This document shows, piece by piece, positions 27,520-36,968 of a DNA stretch of 64,000 bases (its first letter is position 1; each line of letters opens with the position of its first letter). The translations under genes and the position numbers were made by a program. Source of the stretch: Caballeronia concitans (lineage in GTDB: Bacteria; Pseudomonadota; Gammaproteobacteria; Burkholderiales; Burkholderiaceae); assembly GCF_001544615.1 (NCBI RefSeq), contig NZ_FCNV02000013.1, positions 1 to 64,000 on the forward strand. Reading direction: 5' to 3'. The notes under the pieces are model-generated. The model saw nothing but the letters and a program-made list of their open reading frames with translations, was not told the DNA's origin and made no database searches.

Positions 27520-29698
27520 GCGGCGCTCCTTTGACTGAATCCGATGCGAATGTGGCGAGGGGCGACGCCGGGTCGAGCAGCGCCGTCCGAATGAAATGAA
27601 GATGACTGACGATGCGCTGCAGCCGATGCCGCTCCTCGCGCGGCGGATTCGCCGTGGCGACGAGCGCCTGCGCATCCGCGATGGCGCGCGCGGTGCAATG
27701 GAGCGCGGCGTCGAAGCGCGCCGCGCTCGGCCGGTCGAAGAGGCGCGCGACGGCATCGAGCGTTGCGTTCGACGTGCGCCGCCACGGCGTCGACGCCGCG
27801 TAGTGCGGCGCATCGGGCAGGGCGGCGATCTCGCGCCGCAGATCGATGACCGCGCGGCCTACTTCCAGCACGCCGAAGAGCCACTCAAGCGCCTCGCGTT
27901 GCAGTTCGGGCTTGCCCGCGGCGAGCGCGTCGATCTGCGAAAGCAGGTCGCGCGTGCGGCTTTCGAAGTGCGTCGCGACGTGCGCGAGGCGTCCGCGTCG
28001 CGCGAGCACGACTTCCCGGCGCAGATCCGCGAGCAAGAGGCGACGCAGCCACGGCGCATCGGTCGGCAGGATCACGGCGAAGGCGATCGCGGACACGATC
28101 ATCGACAGCACGAGCGCGAGCGCATCGTTCATGTAGGCGGTCGGTTCGTAATGAACGAGGTTGTCCGGACCCGCGAGAAAGCACAGGAAGATGCAATAGC
28201 CGATGCCCACGCCCGCCACCGCGCGCCGCGTGCTGATGAACGTGCCGAGCAGCAGCGCCGGCACGAGCGCCACGCACATCAGCACGAAGCCGTCCATGTG
28301 CGGGAACGCGCCGAACACGACGATCATTCCGACGACGCTCGCGAGCGCGGTGCCGATGGCCATCTGCATCGACATGAGCGCGGGCCTCGGCGACGACGAC
28401 GCGAGCGCGCACACCGCCGCCGCGTTGAGCACCATCGTGCCGCCGCTCGGCCACGCGGTGGCGATCCAGAACGCGCTCAGCACGAACATCACGATCGCGC
28501 CGCGCAGGCCGGAAATCGCGGCGGCGAGCAGATTGGTCTTCGGCACGTAGCGCGCGACCCAACGCTCACGTTCATGCGACGGCGCCGCGAGCGACGCGTA
28601 GGTGTCGGCATAGGCGAGCATGTCGTCGACGAAGCGGTAGAGCAGTTCCGTCGCGGTATCGAATTCGAGCGGCGCGAAGTCCGCTTGCCCTTCGATCGCG
28701 GCGCGGGCCGTGCGCACGCGCTTCGGCAACGCGGCCTTGTAATCGCGCAGTTGCGCGGCGGCGTGCGCGGCGTCGGCGGCGTTGCGCACCGGTTCGCCCG
28801 CGTGCAGCAACAGCGGCGGCACTTCGTGGATGAACGGCGTGAGCGCGGCGATCGTCGTCGCGGAAGCGCTTTCGCGCAGACGGTTCATCAACTGATGCAG
28901 CGCGTGAAAGCGCGTCGATGCGCTCATGAACTCGCTGTTGAGCCGCGCGAGCCGTCCGCCGCGTCGTCGCGATTCCGGATGCTCGAACACCGCGACACTG
29001 CGCGCCGCCTCGAAGCCGACGATATCCGCGACGAAGCCGAGATTCACGCGCTCAATCTGCGCGCGATCCATCGTGCCGGACATCGCGCGGCACACGTAAT
29101 CGACGAACTGCGTGAAGCGCCGCCGGACCGTCGTGCGGATTTGCGCGCCGGCGTGCTGCGGAAACACGAGCGCGCTGACCGCGCCCGCGCAGACGATGCC
29201 GAGCGTCACTTCGCCCACGCGCGTCAGCGCCGAGAGAAACGCGCCATCCGGATGCTGCGCCGCCGGAATGCCGATCAGCGCCGCCGTGTATCCCGCGAGC
29301 ACGAAGCCATACGAGCGAAAATTGCGATTGCGCGCCGCGCCCGCCGTGCAGATGCCGACCCACAGCGCCGTCGCCGACACAAACAGCACCGGCTGCTGCG
29401 CGAACACGCCGATGAGCGCGAGCATCACGACGAGACCGATCATCGTGCCGCAAAAACGGTAGAAGCTTTTGGCGAGCACCATGCCGCTTTGCGGCTGCAT
29501 CACGACGAAGACGGTGGTCATCGCGGTGCGCGGCTGCTGCATGTCGAGGCGCATGGCGATCCACAGCGCCAGCAGCGCCGCGAGCACCGCCTTGAAGATG
29601 TAGACCCACGCGAGGCCGTCGGTGCCCGCCCAGTCCGCGAAGGACGCGCGCAGCGACTGGCCGGATGCCGATAGGGAAGTGGACATCTCCGCGCTCAC
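27509..29698 (-). CDS. FUSC family inner-membrane efflux protein (AaeB-like)
   Basis: A 729-residue fusaric acid resistance/AaeB-type pump. It has two membrane blocks, residues about 30-180 (with QPRTAMTTVFVVMQPQSGMV, a family hallmark) and about 390-530, each of five to six helices. Each block is followed by a cytosolic helical domain. Family members expel aromatic carboxylic acids such as p-hydroxybenzoate or fusaric acid. The start is GTG 29698, overlapping the outer-membrane gene stop as GTGA; an internal ATG at 29686 is possible. Confidence 0.85.
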   Translation of the reverse strand: MSAEMSTSLSASGQSLRASFADWAGTDGLAWVYIFKAVLAALLALWIAMRLDMQQPRTAMTTVFVVMQPQSGMVLAKSFYRFCGTMIGLVVMLALIGVFAQQPVLFVSATALWVGICTAGAARNRNFRSYGFVLAGYTAALIGIPAAQHPDGAFLSALTRVGEVTLGIVCAGAVSALVFPQHAGAQIRTTVRRRFTQFVDYVCRAMSGTMDRAQIERVNLGFVADIVGFEAARSVAVFEHPESRRRGGRLARLNSEFMSASTRFHALHQLMNRLRESASATTIAALTPFIHEVPPLLLHAGEPVRNAADAAHAAAQLRDYKAALPKRVRTARAAIEGQADFAPLEFDTATELLYRFVDDMLAYADTYASLAAPSHERERWVARYVPKTNLLAAAISGLRGAIVMFVLSAFWIATAWPSGGTMVLNAAAVCALASSSPRPALMSMQMAIGTALASVVGMIVVFGAFPHMDGFVLMCVALVPALLLGTFISTRRAVAGVGIGYCIFLCFLAGPDNLVHYEPTAYMNDALALVLSMIVSAIAFAVILPTDAPWLRRLLLADLRREVVLARRGRLAHVATHFESRTRDLLSQIDALAAGKPELQREALEWLFGVLEVGRAVIDLRREIAALPDAPHYAASTPWRRTSNATLDAVARLFDRPSAARFDAALHCTARAIADAQALVATANPPREERHRLQRIVSHLHFIRTALLDPASPLATFASDSVKGAPHAA

Positions 29699-31221
29699 TC
29701 CGCGTGGTCCGGGTGACCAGCGCGGCTGAACGGCCCGATGTGCTGCGACGGCGCGAGCCGCGCCTCTTTCGGCCCGTTCGCGGGATCGTCGATGCCGCCG
29801 CCAAGCGCCGCCGTGAGCGTCGCGTACGCACCGAGCCGCTGCGCCCGCACGCGCGCCTGGGCATCTTGCGCGCGCAGCAGTTGCGACTGCGCGAGCAGCA
29901 CGTTGACGTAATCGGTGAGGCCGCGCCGGTAGCCTTCGTTCGCGAGATCGTAGTTCTTGCGCGCGGCGGCGACCGAGCGGGCGGACGCGTCGAGTTGCGT
30001 ATCGAGCGATTTCACGCGCACCACCTGATCGGCGATGTCCTTCAGCGCGGCAACGAGCGTCGCGTTGTAGTGATCGACGGCCTGATCGTATTGCGCCGAT
30101 GCCGCGCCGAGTTGCGCGCGCAGGCGTCCGCCTTCGAAAATCGGCAGCGTGATCGCCGGGCCGAACGTATAGCCGGTCGCCTTGCTCGTGAGAAAGCTCA
30201 GGAGCGCGCCGCCCGCGAACGCCTGCGTGAGCGAAGCCGCGAGATTGATGTTCGGATAGAACTCAGCCTTGGCCACGTCGATGCCGCGCGCCTGAGCCGC
30301 GACCATCCATCGCGCGGCGACGATATCCGGCCGATGCCCGACGAGTTCCGCCGGCAGCGACGACGGCAGCGGCAGCGGCGTCGCCAGCGACAAGGCCGGG
30401 CGCGCGAGCGCTTCGCCCGCGCCGGGGCCTTCGCCGGCAAGCGCGGCAAGCTGATGGCGCGCGAGTTCGATCTCTTCCTTGAAGACATCGACCTGACGCT
30501 CGTATTCGGGCAGCGGCGCTTCGGCCTGACTCACTTCGAGCTGCGTGCCGAGGCCGCCTTTCAGACGGCGGCGCGCCAGTTCCGCGAGCCGGTCCTGCTG
30601 CTCGAGCGTTTCCTGCGCGATATCGAGTTGCGCGAACGCCTGCGAAAAGCCGATGTACGCGCGCACGATATTCGTTTCGAGTTCGAGCCGGGCCGCGCGG
30701 GCATCGGCGGCGCGCACGTGGGCGACGTCGAGCGCGCGTTCGGCGGCGTTGTCGTCGCGGCCCCAGAGGTCGAGGTTGTAGGAGAGCGAGAGGCCGGCGG
30801 TGTTGTCCCAGGTGGTCGCGTCGGCGTAAGGGCCGGGGCCGTAGAACGCGTTGTTCGGCCAGTTCTTGCGCTGCACGCTCATGCTGCCGTCGACGTGCGG
30901 CAGCAGCGCCGAACGCGCGACGCCCGCCTGTTCCTGCGCTTCGCGCACGCGGGCCGCGGCCATTGCGAGCGTCGGGCTGCCGGCCGTCGCGCGGGCGATC
31001 CATCCGTCGAGCTGCGCGTCGCCGTATGCACGCCACCATTGCGCGTCGGGCCAGGCGGCGTCGGCGTTCGCGGCCTTGATCGCGCTGCCGACGTCGAGCG
31101 CGGCGGCGTCCTTCATGGAATCCTGCGGTGCGATCTTGCCCGTGCTCGCGCAGCCGGCGATTGTTAATATTGCTGTAAGAACCGCAGCGCAAGCAGCGTT
31201 TCTGGACACCCGGCCTTGCAC
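29695..31221 (-). CDS. Outer-membrane efflux lipoprotein (NodT/OprM type)
   Basis: A 508-residue outer-membrane factor. A lipoprotein signal peptide ends at the lipobox LTIAGC near residue 24. Two tandem outer-membrane-efflux repeats follow (about 70-260 and 270-470), with the expected WWRAYGD, ARVREAQEQAGVARSALLPHVD and GHRPDIVAARW segments. It forms the trimeric channel for the pump encoded downstream. The start is GTG 31221, with GGGGAG six bases upstream. The C-terminal 35 residues are a polar tail. It is the first gene of the four-gene operon. Confidence 0.85.
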   Translation of the reverse strand: MQGRVSRNAACAAVLTAILTIAGCASTGKIAPQDSMKDAAALDVGSAIKAANADAAWPDAQWWRAYGDAQLDGWIARATAGSPTLAMAAARVREAQEQAGVARSALLPHVDGSMSVQRKNWPNNAFYGPGPYADATTWDNTAGLSLSYNLDLWGRDDNAAERALDVAHVRAADARAARLELETNIVRAYIGFSQAFAQLDIAQETLEQQDRLAELARRRLKGGLGTQLEVSQAEAPLPEYERQVDVFKEEIELARHQLAALAGEGPGAGEALARPALSLATPLPLPSSLPAELVGHRPDIVAARWMVAAQARGIDVAKAEFYPNINLAASLTQAFAGGALLSFLTSKATGYTFGPAITLPIFEGGRLRAQLGAASAQYDQAVDHYNATLVAALKDIADQVVRVKSLDTQLDASARSVAAARKNYDLANEGYRRGLTDYVNVLLAQSQLLRAQDAQARVRAQRLGAYATLTAALGGGIDDPANGPKEARLAPSQHIGPFSRAGHPDHAE

Positions 31222-31389
31222 GTTCCACTCCCCGAATACATAACGGTCAAGCGCCGATTATATTTTTGCAACGATGCGCGAATAACAAGCCGGCTCGCAA
31301 AGCATTCTTACGAAGCGCGTGACAATCGCCTTTGCAAGGCATGCAACAATGCGTTCGGATTTCGAGAGAAAAGCGAGTCGAAAGACGCT
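31222..31389. promoter_or_regulatory. Divergent control region of efflux operon and LysR gene
   Basis: On the minus strand a perfect TATAAT (complement at 31257-31262) has a poor -35 box 17 bases away, the pattern of an activator-dependent promoter. An inverted repeat TTGCA-N5-TGCAA at 31332-31346 contains a T-N11-A core of the kind LysR proteins bind. It lies about 80 bases upstream of the predicted transcript start. Confidence 0.45.
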
Positions 31390-32328
31390 ATGGATACGCT
31401 TCAAAACATGCGCGTCTTTGTGCGCGTGGTCGAAGCCGGCAGCTTCACCGGCGCGGCCCAACATCTGAATACGACGACCGCCTACGCATCGCGGGCCGTG
31501 TCGGACCTGGAAGCGCATTTGCGCACGCGGCTGCTCAATCGCACGACGCGGCGCATCGCGCTGACCGAAGCGGGCGAGCGTTACCTGCAACGCTGCGAGC
31601 AGATTCTGGCCTACGTCGATCAGGCCGAAGCCGAAGCCAGCGACGCCCACGCGCGGCCGGCCGGCAAGCTCAAGGTGCATTCGATGACGAGCTTCGGCCA
31701 GCATTACATCGTGCCGATGATCTGCCGTTATCAGCAGCGGCATCCTTCGGTGCAGGTCGATCTGACGCTCGCGCAGCGCGTGCCGGATCTGCTCGACGAA
31801 GGCTACGACGTGTCGCTCGTGCTCGCGTCGGATCTCGCCGATTCCGGCCTCGTGTCGGCGCGGCTAGGATCGATGTTCAGCATCGCGTGCGCGTCGCCGG
31901 CGTATATCGAAGCGCACGGCGCGCCGCACGTGCTGTCCGATCTCGTGCGCCATACGTGCCTGCACCTGATGACGCCGGTTTTTCCGCCCGACCGCTGGGT
32001 CTTCGACGGCCCGAACGGGCAGGAGACGGCGAGCCTCGGCCCGTCGACGTTCACGGTGAACGTGGCCGAAGCGATGGTCGTCGCGATCCGCGAGGGCATG
32101 GGCATCGGCGTGCTGCCGACGTCGTCCGCGCTGCCGGGCCTGCGCGCGGGCACGCTGGTGCGCGTGCTGCCGCAATACACGATGCAGGAGCTCAACGTCT
32201 ACGCGCTCTATCCGTCGCGCCAGTATCTCGACGCGAAGATCCGGACGTGGGTGGAATTCCTGCGCGAGGCGCTGCCGGCGACGCTCGCGGCGGATGCGGA
32301 ATCGCTGAAGGAATTCGTCGCGAGCTGA
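31390..32328 (+). CDS. LysR family regulator (AaeR-like)
   Basis: A 312-residue LysR-type regulator. The winged helix-turn-helix occupies residues 1-60 (MDTLQNMRVFVRVVEAGSFTGAAQHLNTTTAYASRAVSDLE region, quoted in part), and the effector domain spans about 90-300. It is read divergently from the efflux operon, which is the usual arrangement for a regulator that activates its neighbour in response to an aromatic acid. I chose ATG 31390 as the conserved family start; the reading frame is open to 31216 through the promoter region. Confidence 0.85.
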   Translation: MDTLQNMRVFVRVVEAGSFTGAAQHLNTTTAYASRAVSDLEAHLRTRLLNRTTRRIALTEAGERYLQRCEQILAYVDQAEAEASDAHARPAGKLKVHSMTSFGQHYIVPMICRYQQRHPSVQVDLTLAQRVPDLLDEGYDVSLVLASDLADSGLVSARLGSMFSIACASPAYIEAHGAPHVLSDLVRHTCLHLMTPVFPPDRWVFDGPNGQETASLGPSTFTVNVAEAMVVAIREGMGIGVLPTSSALPGLRAGTLVRVLPQYTMQELNVYALYPSRQYLDAKIRTWVEFLREALPATLAADAESLKEFVAS

Positions 32329-32442
32329 CGCGCGTTCTTGTTACGAAAATTCAGCGCGGCGCAACACTTGCTTACTCCCATTTCGACCGCAGCTTGTTAC
32401 CGTTTGCACTCGTCCTAACCGCTCTACTCGGGAAAACGTCAA

Positions 32443-32610
32443 ATGAGCACGCCACTCTTACTCGCCCTCGCCGCGCTTCTCGTCCTCATCGCCGTTCCCG
32501 CTTCGCGCGATCTCTTCAACGCCATGCGCGCGCAGTCCGAGCGCGAGGCGAAGCAGCGCCTCGTGCCGATTCGCATCGACGACGACCGGCGCGATCGTCA
32601 TTCACGCTGA
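32443..32610 (+). CDS. Short single-helix membrane protein
   Basis: A 55-residue ORF. It encodes MSTPLLLALAALLVLIAVPA, a strong N-terminal hydrophobic helix, then a highly charged C-terminal part (SEREAKQRLVPIRIDDDRRD). It could be a membrane-anchored small protein or a secreted one if the helix is cleaved. A weak GGGA lies 10 bases before the ATG. Its last 13 bases overlap the end of the convergent HMCES gene. I do not recognise a family, but the helix-plus-charged-tail layout differs from the shadow frames here. Confidence 0.55.
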   Translation: MSTPLLLALAALLVLIAVPASRDLFNAMRAQSEREAKQRLVPIRIDDDRRDRHSR

Positions 32611-33323
32611 TCCTGCGAGACTGACTCCAGCGGTTCGATGAGCCGCGGCTCGTCGTTCATGGTGCGATTCACGTCGCTCGTCACGCGATGCCACGCGAAA
32701 TGCGACGCCGGCACGCCGTCGGTTCTGACGAGCGCGTGAAGATCGTCGGGCGACGTCTCCGCGTCCAGCCAGCGCCTCGCGGCCGGCGCTGAGAAGACGA
32801 GCGGGCGGCGGTCGTGGACGTCGACGAGACCCTCGTCCGCCTTCGATGTCACGATGACAAAGCCCGCGCCCGGAATCGCCGCGTCCTGCTCGCGAACGAC
32901 GCTCGTGAGCGCGGCGAGGAACATCGGCTCACCGTCCGCGCGCTGGATGAAGTAGGGCTGCTTGAAAGGCTTGGTGGCGGCGTCGCCGGGGCGCGGCTCG
33001 ACGCGCCATTCGAACCAGCCGTCCGCGGGCACCAGAATGCGCGCCTTCTTCCACAAGTCCTTGAAATACACACTCGTCGATGCCGTTTCCACGCGCGCGT
33101 TGATGGTCAGCGGCAGCTTCTTCCGCATGGCCCACGGCGGACAGTAGCCCCAATGCACGGCGCGGATGGTTTCGTCCGGGAAAATGGCGAGCGGATGCGT
33201 ACCCGGCGACAGGTTATAGCCGGGGCGGCGGTCGGCGGCATCGACGAGGACGAACGGATTCTTGAGATGCAGGCGCTGCGCGTAATGCATCGGCAGTCGG
33301 TATTGGCTGATTCGGCCGCACAT
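32598..33323 (-). CDS. SOS response-associated peptidase (YedK/HMCES)
   Basis: A 241-residue SRAP protein that makes a covalent DNA-protein crosslink with abasic sites in single-stranded DNA. The essential Cys is residue 2 (MCGR, exposed after Met removal). Other expected active-site groups are Asn in TINARVET, Glu in PADGWFEW and the His of VHDRRPLVF. GGAGGAG precedes the ATG at 33323; an in-frame codon at 33341 would bury the catalytic Cys and is rejected. The protein shields abasic sites at replication forks. The call is firm, though no LexA box was identified. Confidence 0.9.
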   Translation of the reverse strand: MCGRISQYRLPMHYAQRLHLKNPFVLVDAADRRPGYNLSPGTHPLAIFPDETIRAVHWGYCPPWAMRKKLPLTINARVETASTSVYFKDLWKKARILVPADGWFEWRVEPRPGDAATKPFKQPYFIQRADGEPMFLAALTSVVREQDAAIPGAGFVIVTSKADEGLVDVHDRRPLVFSAPAARRWLDAETSPDDLHALVRTDGVPASHFAWHRVTSDVNRTMNDEPRLIEPLESVSQDQRE

Positions 33324-33380
33324 GACTTCTCCTCCGCTCAAGCTTCAGATCAGGCTTTGCATCAGACGTGGGACTGAACG

Positions 33381-34184
33381 TCAGATCTCGACGACTTTAT
33401 CCCACGCGAACTCCGGATTCTCGAGCTGCCCGGTGCGACGGTCGATATACCCGCGCGGATTGCAGACCACGCGCGTGCCGTTCACGGTGTAGTCGAACGC
33501 GGTGTGCGTATGGCCGTGAATCCACAGCGCAACGGGTGAACGGGCGAGCGTCGGCAGATGATTGATGAAGCCCGCCGACACGATGTCCTCGGCGTAGCGC
33601 GGCGCGAGGCTTTCGCGCGTCGGGCCGTGATGCGTGACGACGATCGTCTGGCCCGCGAACGGCTTCGCCAGCTCGCTTTCGAGCCACGCGCGCGCCTGAA
33701 CGTGCAGCGCGACGGAATCGTCGGGCGTGAAGGCGCGATGTTCGTCGTCGGGTTCGGGCCACGCAAGCTGGATCAGCCCGCGAAAGTCGAGCATGGCCTT
33801 CGTGCAGGCTTCCTTCGCTTTCTCGATTTCGTCCTCGCTCGCCCCGAACAGCGCGAAGTCCGTCCAGAGCGTCGTGCCGAGCACGCGCCACGCGCCCCGG
33901 CGATCCACCAGCGCCGCGTTGTTCAGATAGTGCACGTTGTCGACGCTGCGCGCGGCGTCGAGCATCGCGGTTTCCATCGCGCCGAATTCGCCGTCGTAGT
34001 ATTCGTGATTGCCGGGCACGTAGACGACGGGTATGTCGTTGCCGAAATTCTCCGCCGCCCAGCGCAGGCCTTCGGCGTGGTTGTGGATGTCGCCCGCGAG
34101 CACGACGAGATCGGCGTCCGCATAAGGAATGGCGAGCGGCTCGTCGCATTCCAGATGCAGGTCGGACAGCACTCGTATCTTCAT
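33381..34184 (-). CDS. Calcineurin-type metallophosphoesterase
   Basis: A 267-residue two-metal phosphoesterase with all family motifs: SDLHLE, LAGDIHN, PGNHEYYDG, VVTHHGPT and the C-terminal HGHTHTAFDY. The substrate is unknown; family members act on phosphodiesters or nucleotides. Its ATG overlaps the stop of the FAD-oxidase gene as ATGA, so the two are translated together, although their functions do not obviously connect. It is a soluble protein with no signal peptide. Confidence 0.85.
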   Translation of the reverse strand: MKIRVLSDLHLECDEPLAIPYADADLVVLAGDIHNHAEGLRWAAENFGNDIPVVYVPGNHEYYDGEFGAMETAMLDAARSVDNVHYLNNAALVDRRGAWRVLGTTLWTDFALFGASEDEIEKAKEACTKAMLDFRGLIQLAWPEPDDEHRAFTPDDSVALHVQARAWLESELAKPFAGQTIVVTHHGPTRESLAPRYAEDIVSAGFINHLPTLARSPVALWIHGHTHTAFDYTVNGTRVVCNPRGYIDRRTGQLENPEFAWDKVVEI

Positions 34185-35644
34185 GCGGTGTTCTCCTTGC
34201 CGGCCTGCGCGTTCCAGCGCACGACCTTGCCCGGATTCATCAGGTTGTCGGGATCGAGCGCGGCCTTGATGGTCTGCATGAGGCGCACTTCGACGGGCGA
34301 CTTGAAGTGCATCGCTTCGTCCACTTTCAATTGCCCGAGGCCGTGTTCCGCGCTGATGCTGCCGCGATGCTTGTGCACCTGCTCGTAGACGAGCGCGTTG
34401 ATGGGCGTCTGGAATTCGATCAGAAACGCCTTCTGATCCACGCCTTCGGGCGCCTGCACGTTGTAGTGAAGATTGCCGTCGCCGAGATGGCCGAACGTGA
34501 CCATGCGTGCGCCGGGCACGGCATTGGCGATGATCGCATCGGTTTCGTCGATGAAGCGGCCGATGCTGGAAATCGGCACCGCGATGTCATGCTTGATGTT
34601 CAGTCCTTCCTGCGCCTGCGCGAGCGGAATGTGCTCGCGCAAGTCCCAGAACGCCTGCGACTGCGCGAGATTTTCCGCGACCACCGCATCCTCGACGATG
34701 CCTTGCTCCAGCGCCTCTTCCATCATGCGCTCGAATAGATCGCGGGCGTGGTCGTCGCTTTCGCTGTCGGACAGTTCGAGCAGCACGGTCTGCGCGTGCG
34801 GCTCGCCGAACGGATAGCGCAGTTGCGGGAAATGCCGGCCGACGAGGCGCAGCGAGAAATCCGACATCAGTTCGAAGCCGGTCAGAAGCGGGCCGGCGTG
34901 GCGTTGGGCCAGCGAGAAGAAGTCGAGCGCCGCGTGCGGCGAGGCGAGGCCCGCGAGCGCCGTGACCTTCGCGACCGGCGCGGGATGCAGCTTCATGACC
35001 GCCGCCGTGATGATGCCGAGCGTGCCTTCGGCGCCAATGAACAGATCGCGCAGATCGTAGCCGGTGTTGTCCTTGCGCAGTCCGCGCAGGCCGTCCCAGA
35101 TTTCGCCTTGCGGCGTGACGACTTCGAGGCCGAGACACAGCTCCCGCGTGTTGCCATAGCGCAGCACGCCGGTGCCGCCCGCGTTCGTCGACAGATTGCC
35201 GCCGATCGTGCAACTGCCTTCGGCGGCAAGACTCAACGGAAACAGGCGCTGCTCGCTTTCGGCGCGCGCCTGAATCTCGGCTAGCACGACGCCCGCTTCG
35301 GCGGTGATGGTGTTGTTGTGCGGATCGATGCCGCGAATGCGGTTCAGCCGCCGCAGGCTCACGACGGCCTGCGCGCCGCTGGCATCGGGCGTCGCGCCGC
35401 CGGCCAAGCCGGTATTGCCGCCTTGCGGGACGATGGCGATGCGGTGCTCCCGCGCGAGCCGCACGATGCCGGCGACTTCCTGCGTATCGGCGGGCAGCAG
35501 AACGGCGCACGCTTCTCCGCGATAGCGCTTGCGCCAGTCGACGGTGTACGGCTCGGTGTCGTGAGGGTCGGTCAGAACGTGGGATGCGCCGAGCAGGCGG
35601 ATGCAGGCGTCGACGAAAGAAGCGGTGGAAGCGGTCATGGGCAA
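34181..35644 (-). CDS. FAD-linked oxidoreductase (GlcD/D-2-hydroxyacid dehydrogenase type)
   Basis: A 487-residue vanillyl-alcohol-oxidase-family flavoprotein. The N-terminal FAD-binding PCMH domain (about 35-215) contains VPQGGNTGLAGGATPDASGA and GSCTIGGNLSTNAGG. The C-terminal oxidase domain (about 245-475) has the metal/substrate motif FGHLGDGNLHYNVQ and SAEHGLGQLK. Proteins of this type oxidise D-2-hydroxyacids such as D-lactate or D-2-hydroxyglutarate, passing electrons to a quinone or ETF. An ETF-QO gene occurs elsewhere in the window. Either ATG 35644 or 35638 could be the start. Confidence 0.85.
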   Translation of the reverse strand: MPMTASTASFVDACIRLLGASHVLTDPHDTEPYTVDWRKRYRGEACAVLLPADTQEVAGIVRLAREHRIAIVPQGGNTGLAGGATPDASGAQAVVSLRRLNRIRGIDPHNNTITAEAGVVLAEIQARAESEQRLFPLSLAAEGSCTIGGNLSTNAGGTGVLRYGNTRELCLGLEVVTPQGEIWDGLRGLRKDNTGYDLRDLFIGAEGTLGIITAAVMKLHPAPVAKVTALAGLASPHAALDFFSLAQRHAGPLLTGFELMSDFSLRLVGRHFPQLRYPFGEPHAQTVLLELSDSESDDHARDLFERMMEEALEQGIVEDAVVAENLAQSQAFWDLREHIPLAQAQEGLNIKHDIAVPISSIGRFIDETDAIIANAVPGARMVTFGHLGDGNLHYNVQAPEGVDQKAFLIEFQTPINALVYEQVHKHRGSISAEHGLGQLKVDEAMHFKSPVEVRLMQTIKAALDPDNLMNPGKVVRWNAQAGKENTA

Positions 35645-35765
35645 GGGGCAAATTCCGTTGGAGCGTAGCCGACAGTATCGCGCAGCGAAGCATTGCGCGA
35701 GCCTCGTCCGAATGGCATAGGCACGCGCGACGCCCGCCGATTCGTGCTACAAAGCATCACGTCCG

Positions 35766-36164
35766 CTAGCGGCGTGTCGCACGCGCATGCAGCCTGGCGG
35801 CGCGCTTGAACGGCGCGACGTAGGCGAGCGCGCAGACGAAGAACGCAAGCGAGAACAGCGTTTCGAGCCAGGCGAGTCGCGCGGAAAGACCCGCATCCGT
35901 CATGCCGCGCACGATGCCTTCGGCGAAGTAAAGGAGCACGAGCATCGACGCCCATTGCAGCGTATAGACGTTGCGCTTCGCGACGCCCGGCAGCGCGCAC
36001 GCGAGCGGCAGCGCCTTCAGTGCGAGCGCCCATGCGCCGGGACGCAGCGGCGCAAGCCATAGCTCCCACGCGAGCGACAGCGCGACGAGCGCCGCGAGGC
36101 TCGCGATTGCGCCTGCAGCGCAGGCGCCGCGCGTGGGCGTGTTGGCGGCGGGGCGGGCGTTCAT
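35766..36164 (-). CDS. DUF2069 inner-membrane protein
   Basis: A 132-residue protein with about four hydrophobic helices (residues about 20-40, 45-63, 72-92 and 98-120) and the segments WELWLAPLRPG and QWASMLVLLYFAEGIVR that mark DUF2069. The function of the family is unknown. It sits directly downstream of wrbA on the same strand with seven bases between, a pairing common in Beta- and Gammaproteobacteria. ATG 36164 is chosen because upstream in-frame sequence overlaps the wrbA coding region and looks Arg/Ser-rich. Confidence 0.75.
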   Translation of the reverse strand: MNARPAANTPTRGACAAGAIASLAALVALSLAWELWLAPLRPGAWALALKALPLACALPGVAKRNVYTLQWASMLVLLYFAEGIVRGMTDAGLSARLAWLETLFSLAFFVCALAYVAPFKRAARLHARATRR

Positions 36165-36171
36165 GACGCGT

Positions 36172-36795
<624 letters not shown>

Positions 36796-36883
36796 TCAGT
36801 GAACGGCTATTATAGGTATTGGGTCGGTTTTCGTGGCGCGGGCCGCCATCTGGCTTGGGGCGCTAGTCCACAGGCGCCGAGCA

Positions 36884-36957
36884 CTCGAGCGCCCATTCCG
36901 CCGACAGCCTTGCATGGGACCCGAGTAAGGCGCTCAAGCGCCCACTCCGGTCGACAG
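36884..36957. repeat. Imperfect direct repeat upstream of the YihY gene
   Basis: Two copies of about 24 bases, 36884-36907 and 36933-36957, share CTC-AGCGCCCA-TCCG and CGACAG, differing by a few bases and one length change. The second copy leads directly into the Shine-Dalgarno AGGAG of the TTG-started YihY gene. Confidence 0.6.
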
Positions 36958-36968
36958 GAGAACACGTT

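Noticed and set aside
27596-29674. A 692-residue plus-strand reading frame
   Set aside because: It is opposite the FUSC pump gene and is extremely Arg/Glu/His-rich.
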